Source of the DNA: an uncultured Bacteroides sp.
Lineage (GTDB): Bacteria; Bacteroidota; Bacteroidia; Bacteroidales; Bacteroidaceae
DNA: 58,240 bases
Assembly (NCBI GenBank): GCA_945965395.1
Contig: CAMFND010000100.1
Coordinates: 1 to 58,240, forward strand
Reading direction: 5' to 3'
Numbering within the stretch: the first letter of the stretch is position 1; each line of letters starts with the position of its first letter. Positions 36,241 through 45,809 of the stretch are shown here, piece after piece. The notes under the pieces are model-generated. The model did no database searches and was not told the origin of the DNA. It saw only the letters and a list, made by a program, of their open reading frames with translations. Both the position numbers and the translations under genes were made by a program.

Positions 36241-36792
36241 TTATTTCTTGAAGTATCTGTTGTACAAGCCTTCGAAACCTTTTCCGTGACGAGCTTCGTC
36301 CTTAGCCATTTCGTGAACAGTATCGTGGATAGCATCCAGGTTCAGCTGTTTAGCACGAGTAGCGATACGTTTCTTGTCTTCGCAAGCACCGCATTCAGCG
36401 TTCATACGTTTTTCAAGGTTTGTCTTAGTATCCCATACACAGTCACCCAACAGTTCTGCGAATTTAGCAGCGTGTTCAGCTTCTTCCCAAGCATAACGTT
36501 TGAAAGCTTCTGCTACTTCAGGATAGCCTTCGCGGTCAGCCTGACGGCTCATAGCCAGGTACATACCAACTTCAGTACATTCGCCCATGAAGTGGTTGTT
36601 CAGGTCTTTGATCATTTCGTCGTCGCAACCTTTAGCTACGCCGATTACGTGTTCGTCTACAAACTGCAAACCACCTTCAGCTTCTTCCATTTCTTTGAAT
36701 TTAGAAGCAGGAGCTTTACACAACGGACACTTTTCAGGAGCTGTTTCACCTTCGTAAATGTAACCACAAACTGTACAGATAAACTTTTTCAT
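36241..36792 (-). CDS. Reverse rubrerythrin (NADH peroxidase-type, rubredoxin domain first)
   Basis: The 183-residue protein starts with a rubredoxin-like iron site (Cys6, Cys9, Cys22, Cys25 in [10 protein letters not shown]...CPLC) followed by a ferritin-like diiron four-helix domain with [25 protein letters not shown] and [15 protein letters not shown]. This domain order is reversed from classical rubrerythrin. Such proteins reduce hydrogen peroxide in the cytosol of anaerobes. It lies 47 bp after a Fur/PerR-type regulator gene on the same strand, with an AT-rich inverted repeat between them, so peroxide- or iron-dependent control is likely. Confidence 0.93.
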   Translation of the reverse strand: MKKFICTVCGYIYEGETAPEKCPLCKAPASKFKEMEEAEGGLQFVDEHVIGVAKGCDDEMIKDLNNHFMGECTEVGMYLAMSRQADREGYPEVAEAFKRYAWEEAEHAAKFAELLGDCVWDTKTNLEKRMNAECGACEDKKRIATRAKQLNLDAIHDTVHEMAKDEARHGKGFEGLYNRYFKK

Positions 36793-36816
36793 AAGTCAAA
36801 AATTTTAAGTAGTTAG

Positions 36817-36831
36817 TTATTATATTAATAA
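36817..36831 (-). promoter_or_regulatory. Candidate Fur/PerR-type operator before the rubrerythrin gene
   Basis: TTATTATATTAATAA is an imperfect 15-bp inverted repeat (12 of 15 positions symmetric), close to the classic PerR box TTATAATnATTATAA. It is flanked by AGTTAG direct repeats. Confidence 0.45.
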
Positions 36832-36839
36832 GTTAGTTC

Positions 36840-37274
36840 TTAGTTATTCATCAATCCTTTTTCAGCACATTCGGGGCAAACTCCCTTATAATACTGGTGC
36901 ACTTCTTCTACGATAAAACCTTCTTTACGGAAGGGTTCGGCCTCACTGAGGTTCTGTGGAATTTCCACATCGTAGATTTTATTGCAGACCTTGCATTGAA
37001 AATGCGCATGCGGATGCACATCTCCGTCAAAGCAGGCATTTTTTTCATCTATGGTCAGCATTTTGGCTGCACCATGCTCTACAAACAACTTCAGGGTATT
37101 ATATACCGTTGTTTTAGAGAGTGTGGGGATTTCCTTGCACAAAGCTGTATATATTTCATCGATGCATGGATGGGTCTTATGGTTCAACAGATAATCCATG
37201 ATGGCGATGCGTTGTACAGACGGCTTGATGTGGTAACTGAGCAAGTATTCGTATGCTGTCATATCTATTTTCAA
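36840..37274 (-). CDS. Fur family transcriptional regulator, probably PerR-like
   Basis: The 144-residue protein has a winged-helix domain (about residues 10-75, with LSKTTVYNTLKLF as recognition region) and a dimerisation domain with the regulatory-metal histidine cluster H-P-H-A-H at 87-91. Two CxxC pairs (Cys94/Cys97 and Cys133/Cys136) form the structural zinc site. Its position directly before a peroxide-scavenging rubrerythrin gene favours a PerR-type peroxide sensor over an iron-uptake Fur. An alternative ATG lies at 37262. A perfect 13-bp palindrome sits between its -7 box and start, so it may repress itself. Confidence 0.9.
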   Translation of the reverse strand: MKIDMTAYEYLLSYHIKPSVQRIAIMDYLLNHKTHPCIDEIYTALCKEIPTLSKTTVYNTLKLFVEHGAAKMLTIDEKNACFDGDVHPHAHFQCKVCNKIYDVEIPQNLSEAEPFRKEGFIVEEVHQYYKGVCPECAEKGLMNN

Positions 37275-37280
37275 TTATGT

Positions 37281-37313
37281 AATTGTTACAATTCTAATTC
37301 AAAGGCAAATATA
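37281..37313 (-). promoter_or_regulatory. Promoter and palindromic operator candidate of the Fur/PerR-like gene
   Basis: On the minus strand TATATTTG (37306-37313) is a perfect TAnnTTTG box. Downstream of it AATTGT-T-ACAATT (37281-37293) is a perfect 6-1-6 palindrome placed to block transcription. Confidence 0.5.
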
Positions 37314-37435
37314 CAAAGATTTTTTATAACCACAAATACTCTCCTCTGTTTTTTATTTTTTTTGCTTTATGCCTTTTCTTTAAAATCTCCCTCTTTATTC
37401 TGTGTAGATGTTCAAATATTCTGTTTATTTTTGCA

Positions 37436-37443
37436 TATCTATT
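37436..37443 (+). promoter_or_regulatory. -7 box (TATTTTTG) of nadE
   Basis: TATTTTTG fits TAnnTTTG, 18 bp before the ATG at 37462. Confidence 0.55.
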
Positions 37444-37461
37444 TATATATAACAAATTTAT

Positions 37462-39402
37462 ATGAGATTTGGTTTTGTAAAAGTGGCGGCTGCCGTTCCT
37501 GCAGTGAAAGTAGCCGACTGCAAATTCAATGCACAACAGACGGAGAAACAGATTGTAATAGCCGATGGAAAGGGGATTCAGATTATTGTTTTTCCGGAAT
37601 TGAACCTGACAGGATATTCCTGTGGAGATTTGTTTGCGCAAAGTTTATTGCTTGAGCAGGCTGAACTGGCTTTGATGCAGATTGTCAATAATACCCGTCA
37701 GCTGGACATTATTTCCATTGTCGGTATGCCGGTCGTGGTCAATTCCACGCTGATGAACTGTGCCGTGGTTTTTCAGAAAGGTAAGATTCTGGGTATTGTG
37801 CCTAAGACTTATCTGCCTAATTATAAAGAATTTTACGAGAAACGCTGGTTTACTTCTGCCGTGGCTCATCCAGATTCCATGAATGTACGTTTGTGTGGTC
37901 AGATGGTGCCGATGGGTACAAACCTGCTGTTCGATACGCCGGATGTATGCTTCGGAATTGAGTTGTGTGAGGACGTATGGGCACCTGTACCTCCCAGCTC
38001 TGCACTGGCCCTGAAAGGCGCGGAGATTATCTTCAACCTGTCTGCCGATACCGAAAATATCAGCAAGCATCAGTATCTCCGTTCGTTGTTGGCACAGCAG
38101 TCAGCTCGTTGTCTGGCTGGATATGTATTTTCATCCTGCGGTTTCGGGGAATCTACTACCGATGTGGTTTTTGCCGGAAACGCATTGATTTACGAGAATG
38201 GAAGCCTGCTTGCCGCTTCCGACCGTTTCTCATTTGAAGAACAGCTTGTGGTCAGCGAGATAGATGTGGAGCGTCTGAGAGGAGAACGTCTGACGAATAC
38301 CACTTTCTCCAGCAGCGTACGTATGTATCGTGACCAGCATCCTATGCAGCATATTTCTACCGCACTTGTTGCTTCCCGCGATTTGACTCTTACCCGTTCG
38401 GTAGAACCTCATCCGTTTGTGCCTTCTGGTGAACGCCAGCTGGATGAACGTTGCGAGGAGATTTTCTCTATTCAGGTAGCCGGACTGGCCAAGCGCTTGG
38501 TACATACCAATTGCAAGACGGTGGTGTTAGGTATCTCCGGTGGATTGGATTCTACCTTGGCGCTTCTGGTTTGTGTCAAGACCTTTGACAAGTTGAATCT
38601 GCCCCGTAAAGGTATTGTGGGAGTTACCATGCCGGGTTTCGGTACCACAGACCGTACCTACCACAATGCACTTTCACTGATGAGCTCTCTGCAGGTTACC
38701 ACGAAAGAAATCAGTATAAAGGATGCCTGCATCCAACATTTCCAGGATATAGGTCAGGATATGTCCGTGCATGATGTGACCTACGAAAACGGACAGGCCA
38801 GAGAGAGAACCCAGATATTGATGGATTATGCCAATAAGATTGGCGGACTGGTAATCGGTACCGGTGACCTTTCAGAGCTTGCCTTGGGATGGGCTACGTA
38901 CAATGGTGACCACATGTCCATGTATGGAGTAAATGCCAGCATCCCTAAGACCTTGGTTCGCTACCTGGTAAACTGGGTGGCCCAGACCGGTGTAGATACG
39001 CTTTCACGAAACACCTTGCTGGATATTATCGATACGCCTATCAGTCCAGAACTGATTCCGGCCGATGAGAACGGCAACATCAAGCAGAAAACAGAAGATC
39101 TGGTCGGACCGTATGAATTGCACGATTTCTTCCTCTTCCATTTCCTGCGCTTTGGTTTCCGTCCGGCAAAGATTTTCTATCTGGCCGAGATTGCCTTCCG
39201 TGGGGTGTACGACAGTACGACTATCAAGAAATGGCTCACCAACTTCTATCGCCGTTTCTTTGCGCAGCAGTTCAAGCGTTCCTGCTTGCCCGATGGGCCG
39301 AAGGTGGGTTCCGTATCTTTGAGCCCTCGAGGAGACTGGCGTATGCCGAGTGATGCCAGTGCTGCATTGTGGTTGAAAGAATGCGAAGAACTTCAGGCAT
39401 AA
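37462..39402 (+). CDS. nadE: Glutamine-dependent NAD+ synthetase
   Basis: NadE amidates nicotinic-acid adenine dinucleotide to NAD+. The 646-residue protein is the two-domain form. An N-terminal nitrilase-type glutaminase (about 1-290) has the Glu/Lys/Cys triad in VFPELNLTGY (Glu46), VPKTYLPNY and GIELCEDVW. A C-terminal ATP-pyrophosphatase domain has GISGGLDSTLAL around residue 355 and GTGDLSELALGWATYNGDHMSMYGVNA further on. Glutamine is thus the likely nitrogen donor. It is a single-gene unit with its own promoter and a strong shared terminator. Confidence 0.97.
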   Translation: MRFGFVKVAAAVPAVKVADCKFNAQQTEKQIVIADGKGIQIIVFPELNLTGYSCGDLFAQSLLLEQAELALMQIVNNTRQLDIISIVGMPVVVNSTLMNCAVVFQKGKILGIVPKTYLPNYKEFYEKRWFTSAVAHPDSMNVRLCGQMVPMGTNLLFDTPDVCFGIELCEDVWAPVPPSSALALKGAEIIFNLSADTENISKHQYLRSLLAQQSARCLAGYVFSSCGFGESTTDVVFAGNALIYENGSLLAASDRFSFEEQLVVSEIDVERLRGERLTNTTFSSSVRMYRDQHPMQHISTALVASRDLTLTRSVEPHPFVPSGERQLDERCEEIFSIQVAGLAKRLVHTNCKTVVLGISGGLDSTLALLVCVKTFDKLNLPRKGIVGVTMPGFGTTDRTYHNALSLMSSLQVTTKEISIKDACIQHFQDIGQDMSVHDVTYENGQARERTQILMDYANKIGGLVIGTGDLSELALGWATYNGDHMSMYGVNASIPKTLVRYLVNWVAQTGVDTLSRNTLLDIIDTPISPELIPADENGNIKQKTEDLVGPYELHDFFLFHFLRFGFRPAKIFYLAEIAFRGVYDSTTIKKWLTNFYRRFFAQQFKRSCLPDGPKVGSVSLSPRGDWRMPSDASAALWLKECEELQA

Positions 39403-39430
39403 GTGCCTATATATTATTATAGAAGGAATA

Positions 39431-39482
39431 AAAAACAAACCGGGTGTTTCAACTTGACCAATGAAACACCCGGTTTGTTTTT
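39431..39482. terminator. Bidirectional terminator between nadE and the alpha/beta hydrolase gene
   Basis: AACAAACCGGGTGTTTC pairs perfectly with GAAACACCCGGTTTGTT around a 12-base loop, with A and T runs on the two sides. Confidence 0.94.
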
Positions 39483-39489
39483 ATCTGTT

Positions 39490-40443
39490 TTAGCGAACAT
39501 ATTTATCAGTAAACGCTTTTACCTTTTCTGTGTACTCATCCGGATACAATTTATAGGAATGTGCGTGGTCTACGCCTTCTGTAATCCAGATTTCCTTGGG
39601 AGAAGGCTTGGCAGCATACACCTTGTGCACCATCCATGTAGGTACAAAATCATCGTTGTCGCCATGGATGAAGAGCATGGGCTTCGTACAGCGAGCTACT
39701 TGCGAGAGGGCAGACGCTTCCTGAAAGTTCCATCCGTTCTGGAGCTGGCAAATCCAGCTGGCCGTGTAGAGTAACGGGAAGGGAGGAAGTCCGAAAAGTC
39801 CTTTCAACTCTTTGCTGAACTGGTCCCACACGCTGGTATAGCCACAGTCTTCTACGAAACAGGTGATGTATTCAGGCGTTTTTTCTCCCGACACCATCAT
39901 TGTGGTGGCAGCTCCCATCGAAATACCGTGAACCACCGCTTTCAGCGAGTCGCCAAACAAATCCGGAGCTGTATCAATCCATTGCAGCACGTCCTTTCTG
40001 TCAAGCCAGCCCATCTGTATGGCATCTCCTTCCGTCAGTCCCGTGTAACGCAGGTCCGGCAGCAGAATGTTGTAATCCAGCGACTGGTTATAGAGGTAGC
40101 CGATGTGGAACATGCGGATGGCATTGTCCGTATATCCGTGTACGATGATGGCCGTACGTCGGGTAGGGCGGGAAGCACGTGCATAAAACGCATGCATCCG
40201 GATGCCGTCTGGTGCGGTGATAAACGTATCCCGCAAGGCATGATGCTGTTGCAGGCTGTCCAGCCAGGGAACAATCTGCGGATATTCAGTTCGCATGAAC
40301 GCTTCAGATTCCTCCATATTCTTTCCCCGGTTTTCCGGGCGGAGTGAAAAGTCTATCAGGTAAAGGCTTCCTCCTATGCAAATACCTACTATCAGTACAA
40401 GCAGAATTCCTGCTGTCCAGCCAATTTTTTTCTTCAGTGTCAT
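39490..40443 (-). CDS. Membrane-anchored alpha/beta hydrolase
   Basis: The 317-residue protein has one N-terminal hydrophobic helix (about residues 9-28) and an alpha/beta-hydrolase domain with the oxyanion-region IVHGYTDNAIRM, nucleophile elbow VHGISMGAA (G-I-S-M-G), an HGDNDDFVP acid-residue block and the C-terminal catalytic histidine in EGVDHAHSY. It is probably a serine esterase or peptidase facing the periplasm; substrate unknown. The frame runs up to 40515 through the aroE 3' end; ATG 40443 is chosen because it gives the membrane anchor and leaves a 13-bp gap to aroE. Confidence 0.86.
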   Translation of the reverse strand: MTLKKKIGWTAGILLVLIVGICIGGSLYLIDFSLRPENRGKNMEESEAFMRTEYPQIVPWLDSLQQHHALRDTFITAPDGIRMHAFYARASRPTRRTAIIVHGYTDNAIRMFHIGYLYNQSLDYNILLPDLRYTGLTEGDAIQMGWLDRKDVLQWIDTAPDLFGDSLKAVVHGISMGAATTMMVSGEKTPEYITCFVEDCGYTSVWDQFSKELKGLFGLPPFPLLYTASWICQLQNGWNFQEASALSQVARCTKPMLFIHGDNDDFVPTWMVHKVYAAKPSPKEIWITEGVDHAHSYKLYPDEYTEKVKAFTDKYVR

Positions 40444-40456
40444 GTAGGATAAATGT

Positions 40457-41200
40457 TTAGCTATTCCAGATGTCCCAAGCCCCGAATGCCTGTAGCAGGA
40501 GCATTTCCAGTCCATTCTTTACGATGGCTCCCTGGTCGCTGCCTTTTTTCATGAAAAGCGTGGTGTTGGGGTTGTACAGCAAGTCATACAGCAAGTGCTG
40601 GGGAGTCAGCAGTTCATACGGAATATTCGGACATTCATCCGCTTTCGGATACATGCCTACCGGTGTGCAGTTGACAATCACCTTGTATTCCTGCATGATT
40701 TCAGGTGTAATTTCTTCGTAAGTAATGGTCATGTCATTGTGCTTGTTGCGTGAAACGAACAGCACCTCCAGTCCCAGTTGCTTCAATCCTTGATGAATGG
40801 CTTTGGAAGCTCCTCCGGTACCCAGGATCAATGCCTTCTTGTGATAAGGTTCCAGCAGCGCTTCGATGGAACGCACAAATCCGATAATGTCTGAGTTATA
40901 TCCTTTCAGTTTGGTGCCTCCCTTAGTGTGTTCCACTTTAATTACGTTCACCGCTCCGATTTCGCGTGCATCCTTATCCAGTTCGTCCAGATAGGAAATA
41001 ACTTTCTCTTTGTAAGGGATAGTCACATTAAGTCCTGCAAGCGAAGGATTTGCTTGAATGATGTGCGGAAGTTCATCAATGCTTGGAATTTCAAAGTTCA
41101 CATATTCGGCATCAATATTCTCGGAATGGAACTTCTCATTGAAAAAATTTCTGGAGAATGAGTGTCCGAGCGGATAGCCGATTAAGCCAAATTTTTTCAT
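40457..41200 (-). CDS. aroE: Shikimate dehydrogenase
   Basis: AroE reduces 3-dehydroshikimate to shikimate in aromatic amino-acid synthesis. The 247-residue protein starts M-K-K-F-G-L-I-G-Y-P-L-G-H-S-F-S, the shikimate-binding segment, and has the catalytic lysine in GLNVTIPYKEKV and the nucleotide-binding GTGGASKAIHQGL. The C terminus carries NGLEMLLLQAFGAW, as expected. A TTG-initiated extension to 41209 is possible but ATG 41200 fits the family. It is 18 bp after the menaquinone methyltransferase gene. Confidence 0.96.
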   Translation of the reverse strand: MKKFGLIGYPLGHSFSRNFFNEKFHSENIDAEYVNFEIPSIDELPHIIQANPSLAGLNVTIPYKEKVISYLDELDKDAREIGAVNVIKVEHTKGGTKLKGYNSDIIGFVRSIEALLEPYHKKALILGTGGASKAIHQGLKQLGLEVLFVSRNKHNDMTITYEEITPEIMQEYKVIVNCTPVGMYPKADECPNIPYELLTPQHLLYDLLYNPNTTLFMKKGSDQGAIVKNGLEMLLLQAFGAWDIWNS

Positions 41201-41218
41201 AAGGTTCAAAGAATTTAG

Positions 41219-41959
41219 TTATTTGGTAGCGAAATAGAGTGTGCAAGTACCCATTGTCAGGCGCTTGAATTCTACCTGGCTGAAGCCAGCTTTCCGGATA
41301 ATTTCCTGCATGATTTCTCCTTGGGGGAAAGCCTTGATGGATTCAGGAAGATAAGTATAGGCACTACGGTCTTTCGACAGCAGTCTTCCCAGTGCAGGTA
41401 TCACCACCTTGGAGTAAACTGCATATCCTTGTTTCATGGGGAAATGTTCCGGTTCCGACAGTTCCAGAATGACCAGATGTCCTCCGGGAACCAGTACCCT
41501 GTACATTTCTTTCAGGCCGAGGTCCAAGTGTTCAAAATTACGGATGCCGAATGCCACGGTAATGGCATCGAACCGGTTGTCTGGGAACGACAAAGCCGTA
41601 CAGTCCTCTTTCGCAAAAGAAATCTGCTTGTCCAGTCCCAGCTGTTTTACTTTTTCCCGTCCTACGTTCATCATGCCTTCCGAAATGTCCGTGCCAATCA
41701 GTTCGGCTGGTTGCAGCATCTGGCAGGCCTGAATGGCAAAGTCTCCCGTTCCGGTAGCCACGTCCATGATACGTTGCGGGTGGTAGGGCTTCAGCAGGCG
41801 AATGGCCTTTTTTCTCCAGCTTTTGTCGATTCCCCATGACATCAGGTGGTTCAGGTTGTCGTAGGCCGGGGCGATATGGTCGAACATTTTCTCTACCTGA
41901 GCAGCCTTGCCCTCATCTTCATTATATGGCTTGATTTTTTCTTGTGGATAGTGAGACAT
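41219..41959 (-). CDS. Demethylmenaquinone methyltransferase (MenG/UbiE)
   Basis: This 246-residue SAM-dependent enzyme methylates demethylmenaquinone, the last step to menaquinone, the quinone used by Bacteroides. It shows [26 protein letters not shown] (UbiE N-terminal signature), the SAM motif [13 protein letters not shown] near residue 70, and [25 protein letters not shown]. Since Bacteroidales lack ubiquinone, the menaquinone role is inferred. Its promoter is not obvious; a 15-bp perfect hairpin sits between it and purC. Confidence 0.95.
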   Translation of the reverse strand: MSHYPQEKIKPYNEDEGKAAQVEKMFDHIAPAYDNLNHLMSWGIDKSWRKKAIRLLKPYHPQRIMDVATGTGDFAIQACQMLQPAELIGTDISEGMMNVGREKVKQLGLDKQISFAKEDCTALSFPDNRFDAITVAFGIRNFEHLDLGLKEMYRVLVPGGHLVILELSEPEHFPMKQGYAVYSKVVIPALGRLLSKDRSAYTYLPESIKAFPQGEIMQEIIRKAGFSQVEFKRLTMGTCTLYFATK

Positions 41960-41990
41960 GCGAAAAATATTAGGATGGGATAAATTTTGA

Positions 41991-42030
41991 ATCTCCCTTT
42001 AAGGCAGCACGGGCCGCCTTAAAGGGAGAT
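41991..42030 (-). terminator. Hairpin between purC and the menaquinone methyltransferase gene
   Basis: ATCTCCCTTTAAGGC pairs perfectly with GCCTTAAAGGGAGAT. The minus-strand tail is TCAAAATTTA, a weak U-tract, so it may terminate or attenuate between purC and the downstream genes. Confidence 0.65.
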
Positions 42031-42037
42031 AGGGATA

Positions 42038-42985
42038 TTAAAGAGTCAAATAATCTGTTACGTTCTTTTCGATACGTTTGGTCAGGTCTTCTGTTTCACC
42101 CTTCACGAAGCTTTCGCCAGTGATGTGTTCGTACAGCTCAATGTAGCGGTCGCTGATAGATTCTACGATAGCCGGAGTCATTTCAGGAACCTGCTGTCCT
42201 TCCTTACCTTGGAATCCGTTGGCCATCAGCCATTCGCGTACGAATTCTTTAGACAACTGTTTCTGTGGTTCTTCTTTTTCGAAGCGTTCCTGGTAGCCTT
42301 CAGAATAGAAATAACGGCTGGAGTCCGGAGTATGGATTTCGTCCATCAGGTAGATTTCACCGTTGTACTTTCCGAATTCATATTTTGTATCCACCAGAAT
42401 CAAGCCGCGTTCAGCAGCCATCTGAGTACCGCGTTCGAACAAAGCTAATGTATATTTTTCCAGTGTGGCATATTCTTCAGGAGTAGCTAGACCTTTCGCC
42501 AGGATTTCTTCTTTAGAGATATCCTCGTCGTGCAATCCCATTTCAGCTTTGGTAGTCGGAGTGATAATCGGGTGAGGGAACTTTTCGTTTTCTCTCATGC
42601 CTTCCGGCAGACGTACACCGCAGATTTCGCGTACACCGCTCTTGTAAGCACGCCATGCACTTCCGCACAAGTAACCGCGTACAATCATTTCAACAGGAAA
42701 TCCCTGACACATCACGCCCACTGTTACCATCGGGTCGGGAGTAGCCAGTTTCCAGTTCGGGCAGATGTCAGTAGTTGCATCCAGGAATTTGGCTGCAATC
42801 TGGTTCAGCATCTGTCCTTTATAAGGGATACCTTCCGGTAATACGACGTCGAACGCCGAGATACGGTCGGTAGCAACCATTACCAACTTTTCGTCATTGA
42901 TGTTATACACATCACGTACTTTTCCATGATACACACTTTTCTGTCCAGGAAAGTGAAAGTCTGTTTTTGTTAATGCTTTACTCAT
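42038..42985 (-). CDS. purC: Phosphoribosylaminoimidazole-succinocarboxamide synthase
   Basis: PurC joins CAIR and aspartate with ATP in de novo purine synthesis. The 315-residue protein has [39 protein letters not shown] at the N terminus, [18 protein letters not shown], and the [12 protein letters not shown] block, all SAICAR synthase signatures. At 315 residues it is the longer form. It is 42 bp after the phoH stop and may share its promoter. Confidence 0.96.
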   Translation of the reverse strand: MSKALTKTDFHFPGQKSVYHGKVRDVYNINDEKLVMVATDRISAFDVVLPEGIPYKGQMLNQIAAKFLDATTDICPNWKLATPDPMVTVGVMCQGFPVEMIVRGYLCGSAWRAYKSGVREICGVRLPEGMRENEKFPHPIITPTTKAEMGLHDEDISKEEILAKGLATPEEYATLEKYTLALFERGTQMAAERGLILVDTKYEFGKYNGEIYLMDEIHTPDSSRYFYSEGYQERFEKEEPQKQLSKEFVREWLMANGFQGKEGQQVPEMTPAIVESISDRYIELYEHITGESFVKGETEDLTKRIEKNVTDYLTL

Positions 42986-43027
42986 TGTCTTGTTATGTTT
43001 AGTAATGAATAGAAATTCATTTATGGT

Positions 43028-44026
43028 TTATGCCTGCGGCGTTTTTTCCGGTTCTTTAGCCGTACGCGTAGTTTTTCTTTCTGCTTTCTCTTTCTCCTCG
43101 AATTTTTCGTAAGCCTCCACGATGCGTGTCACCAGTTTATGACGTACGATGTCTTTCTTGTTCAGTTCGATGAAACTGATGCCCTTCACACCCTTTAGAA
43201 TCTTGATGGCCTGCACGAGTCCGGAAGTCTGCGAAGAGGGAAGGTCAATCTGTGTCATGTCTCCTGTGACAATCATTTTGGTGTTCATACCCATGCGGGT
43301 GAGAAACATCTTGATTTGCTGGGTAGTCGTGTTCTGGGCTTCGTCTAGAATAACTACGGCATCATTCAGCGTACGTCCGCGCATGAAAGCCAGCGGGGCA
43401 ATCTGGATGACATTCAATTCCATGTATTCCTTCAGCTTGGCAGCCGGAATCATGTCCTGCAAGGCATCGTACAGCGGTTGCAGGTAAGGGTCGATTTTAT
43501 CCTTCATGTCGCCCGGCAGGAAACCCAATTTCTCGCCCGCTTCCACGGCAGGGCGGCTCAGGATGATTTTTTTGATTTCCTTGTTCTTCAGCGCCCGCAC
43601 TGCCAGTGCTATGGCGGTATAGGTTTTACCCGAACCGGCGGGACCGATGGCAAAAATCATGTCATTCTTTTCAAACTCCTGCACCAGTTTCAGCTGGTTC
43701 TCGCTTCTGGGGATGATGGGCTTACCCGTCACGCTGAACACGATGGCGTTTCCCGCCTTTTCCGTTTTAGGCGCATTGCCTTTTACGATGTCGAGAATTG
43801 TTTCCTCATTGAGCGAGTTATATTGCACACAATATTTTTCCAGTGCAAGAACGGCTTCTTCGAAGGCACACATTTCCTCCTCATCTCCCATGACCTTGAT
43901 GACATTGCCGCGTGCCACTATTCTCAGTTTCGGGAACAGGGCCTTGATCATTTGTATGTGGGCGTTGTTGGGGCCGTAGAAGATTACCGGGTCGATATCT
44001 TCGAGTACAATATGTTTCTCTATCAT
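43028..44026 (-). CDS. PhoH family ATPase/RNA helicase-like protein
   Basis: The 332-residue protein has a KH-like N-terminal part (about 1-75) and the PhoH ATPase domain: Walker A FAIGPAGSGKTYTAIA at residues 126-140, SRPAVEAGEKLGFLPGD, the Walker B-like VVILDEAQNTT and GDMTQIDLP. The C-terminal 40 residues are basic and E/K-rich. PhoH proteins bind RNA and are linked to RNA or ribosome quality control; the exact role is unclear. It heads the phoH-purC segment with its own -7 box. Confidence 0.92.
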   Translation of the reverse strand: MIEKHIVLEDIDPVIFYGPNNAHIQMIKALFPKLRIVARGNVIKVMGDEEEMCAFEEAVLALEKYCVQYNSLNEETILDIVKGNAPKTEKAGNAIVFSVTGKPIIPRSENQLKLVQEFEKNDMIFAIGPAGSGKTYTAIALAVRALKNKEIKKIILSRPAVEAGEKLGFLPGDMKDKIDPYLQPLYDALQDMIPAAKLKEYMELNVIQIAPLAFMRGRTLNDAVVILDEAQNTTTQQIKMFLTRMGMNTKMIVTGDMTQIDLPSSQTSGLVQAIKILKGVKGISFIELNKKDIVRHKLVTRIVEAYEKFEEKEKAERKTTRTAKEPEKTPQA

Positions 44027-44064
44027 TTAGCTTGTTCTGATTCGCTTATATGCTTTATTTTTTG

Positions 44065-44072
44065 CAAAAATA
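44065..44072 (-). promoter_or_regulatory. -7 box (TATTTTTG) of phoH
   Basis: Minus-strand TATTTTTG, 38 bp before the ATG at 44026. Confidence 0.5.
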
Positions 44073-44117
44073 ATCATAACTTTTGATTGTAGAATGAGAA
44101 AGCAGCAGAAAAATATC

Positions 44118-45767
44118 CTACTTCAACTCTTTCATTTTATAGCGTTCGCCGGTTGCTTTTACCAGTTCCTGCAAGAATTCCTTGCTGTATCCCGGACGGT
44201 CCAGTGGAGCCGTGTTTCCTGTTTCCGGACGTTGCAGCTGTCCGTTCTGCATGCGTTTTACCGCACCGTCGTTGTAGCGTACAATCAAAAATTCTCCCAA
44301 CTTCTTCCAGCTGTCTACGGCAGTCTGAGCCGTCATGTGGGTATAGTTGGTCAGGTATTCTTTAGCCTTGGCTGGATTCTGCTGATACAGTTTCAGGGCT
44401 GCACTTTCAATGCCCTCCTGCGATTGTGCATAGGTATCTTCCAGCGTATTCTGCACGGTACGCATGTCTTCTACCATCAGGTTGTAGCGCGGACGAATCA
44501 TGTCGGCCACCCAGTTGTAAATCCAGAAAGCAGAGTCCCATGAGAAAGTCACGCAGTCACCGTTCTCCTGCTGATACGGATAAGGTACCTTGTCTGTGTT
44601 GCAGTACACCGGGGTGAACACCGTCATGTTGGCATCGTCCAGTCCGAACCAGAGCACACCACCGATGGCGTCGGGCAGGGTAGAGCGCATCTGCGATACG
44701 AATACGAACGCACTCTGCTGAGTAGAGATGGGGCGTTCGTTGAAATATTCCTGACCGTCAACGTTGAACGTCAGCGGAGACAGACGGTAAGGCATCTGGA
44801 AGCAGCCGGCTCCCATGTCTTTTGTAATGTCGAGGGCCGTACCTTCGTAGTGGTCACGCATGGCGTGCTGGATGTCGCGTACGGAAACCTTGTTGTCGGG
44901 TTTTACGTACAAAGGCATCGGTTCCTTGCTGTCACCTTGAATGTAAGAAAGGTAAGACTGTCCGGTTGATTTGCTGAACATGTTGTAGAAGCTCCATACA
45001 CGTGCTTCGCAGAAACGCAAGCCGCTGAAGTCGAGCGGGCAATAGGCATCGGCAAAGCTGAAATCCTTGTTTACCCCACTGAAATAACCTTTTTCGCGGG
45101 CAAATGAAATGACATCGGGCGAGTACAGACAGTTTTCCTTGTCGTTCATGTCAAATTTATGGATGCGGCTCTGGTTGGCATGTGCGGCAATGCAGTCGTC
45201 CGGAATGCGTACAGCCACCCATACGGCTCCTTTCACGCCCGGTCCCTTACCAATCATTTCCATAATCCATGCTTCGTTCGGGTCGGCAATGGAGAAAGAC
45301 TCACCGCTGCTGTAATAACCGTATTCCTTCACTAAGTCAGTCATCACCTTGATGGCTTCCTTGGCGGTGCGTGAACGTTGCAGTGCCACGTAAATCAAGC
45401 TCCCGTAGTCCATGATACCGGTGCTGTCCACCAGTTCCGGACGTCCGCCGAAAGTCGTTTCTCCGATAGTAACCTGAAATTCGTTCATGTTGCCGATGAC
45501 ATTGTACGTCTGTTTGGCTTCCTTGATTTTACCGAGGTATTTGCCCGAATCCCAGTCGTAGATGTCGCGCATGGTGCCCGGAGCATGCTGTGCAGCCGGG
45601 AAATGGCACAGATAGCCGAACATACCGTAAGAATCGGCAGAGTAAGAAACGATGACGGAACCGTCGGCCGAAGCCTTCTTTCCTACGATGAAGTTTGTAC
45701 ATGCCCATCCGTTGGCCATGTATGCTGTCAGCAGAAGGACAGCCAGCAGTAATCTTTTCATTTTCAT
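44118..45767 (-). CDS. C69 family dipeptidase (N-terminal nucleophile hydrolase)
   Basis: The 549-residue protein has a signal peptide followed at once by A-C-T-N-F, where Cys23 would become the N-terminal nucleophile after cleavage. SADGSVIVSYSADSYG and YGYYSSGESFSIADPNEAWIMEMIGKG are C69/U34 dipeptidase blocks. It is therefore an exported Ntn-hydrolase, probably releasing amino acids from dipeptides in the periplasm. Alternative ATG at 45761. The gene follows the M23 peptidase gene after 42 bp on the same strand. Confidence 0.92.
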   Translation of the reverse strand: MKMKRLLLAVLLLTAYMANGWACTNFIVGKKASADGSVIVSYSADSYGMFGYLCHFPAAQHAPGTMRDIYDWDSGKYLGKIKEAKQTYNVIGNMNEFQVTIGETTFGGRPELVDSTGIMDYGSLIYVALQRSRTAKEAIKVMTDLVKEYGYYSSGESFSIADPNEAWIMEMIGKGPGVKGAVWVAVRIPDDCIAAHANQSRIHKFDMNDKENCLYSPDVISFAREKGYFSGVNKDFSFADAYCPLDFSGLRFCEARVWSFYNMFSKSTGQSYLSYIQGDSKEPMPLYVKPDNKVSVRDIQHAMRDHYEGTALDITKDMGAGCFQMPYRLSPLTFNVDGQEYFNERPISTQQSAFVFVSQMRSTLPDAIGGVLWFGLDDANMTVFTPVYCNTDKVPYPYQQENGDCVTFSWDSAFWIYNWVADMIRPRYNLMVEDMRTVQNTLEDTYAQSQEGIESAALKLYQQNPAKAKEYLTNYTHMTAQTAVDSWKKLGEFLIVRYNDGAVKRMQNGQLQRPETGNTAPLDRPGYSKEFLQELVKATGERYKMKELK

Positions 45768-45809
45768 ACGAACAGATTGTTTTTTATGATTTAAAAATAA
45801 AAGGCGGTT

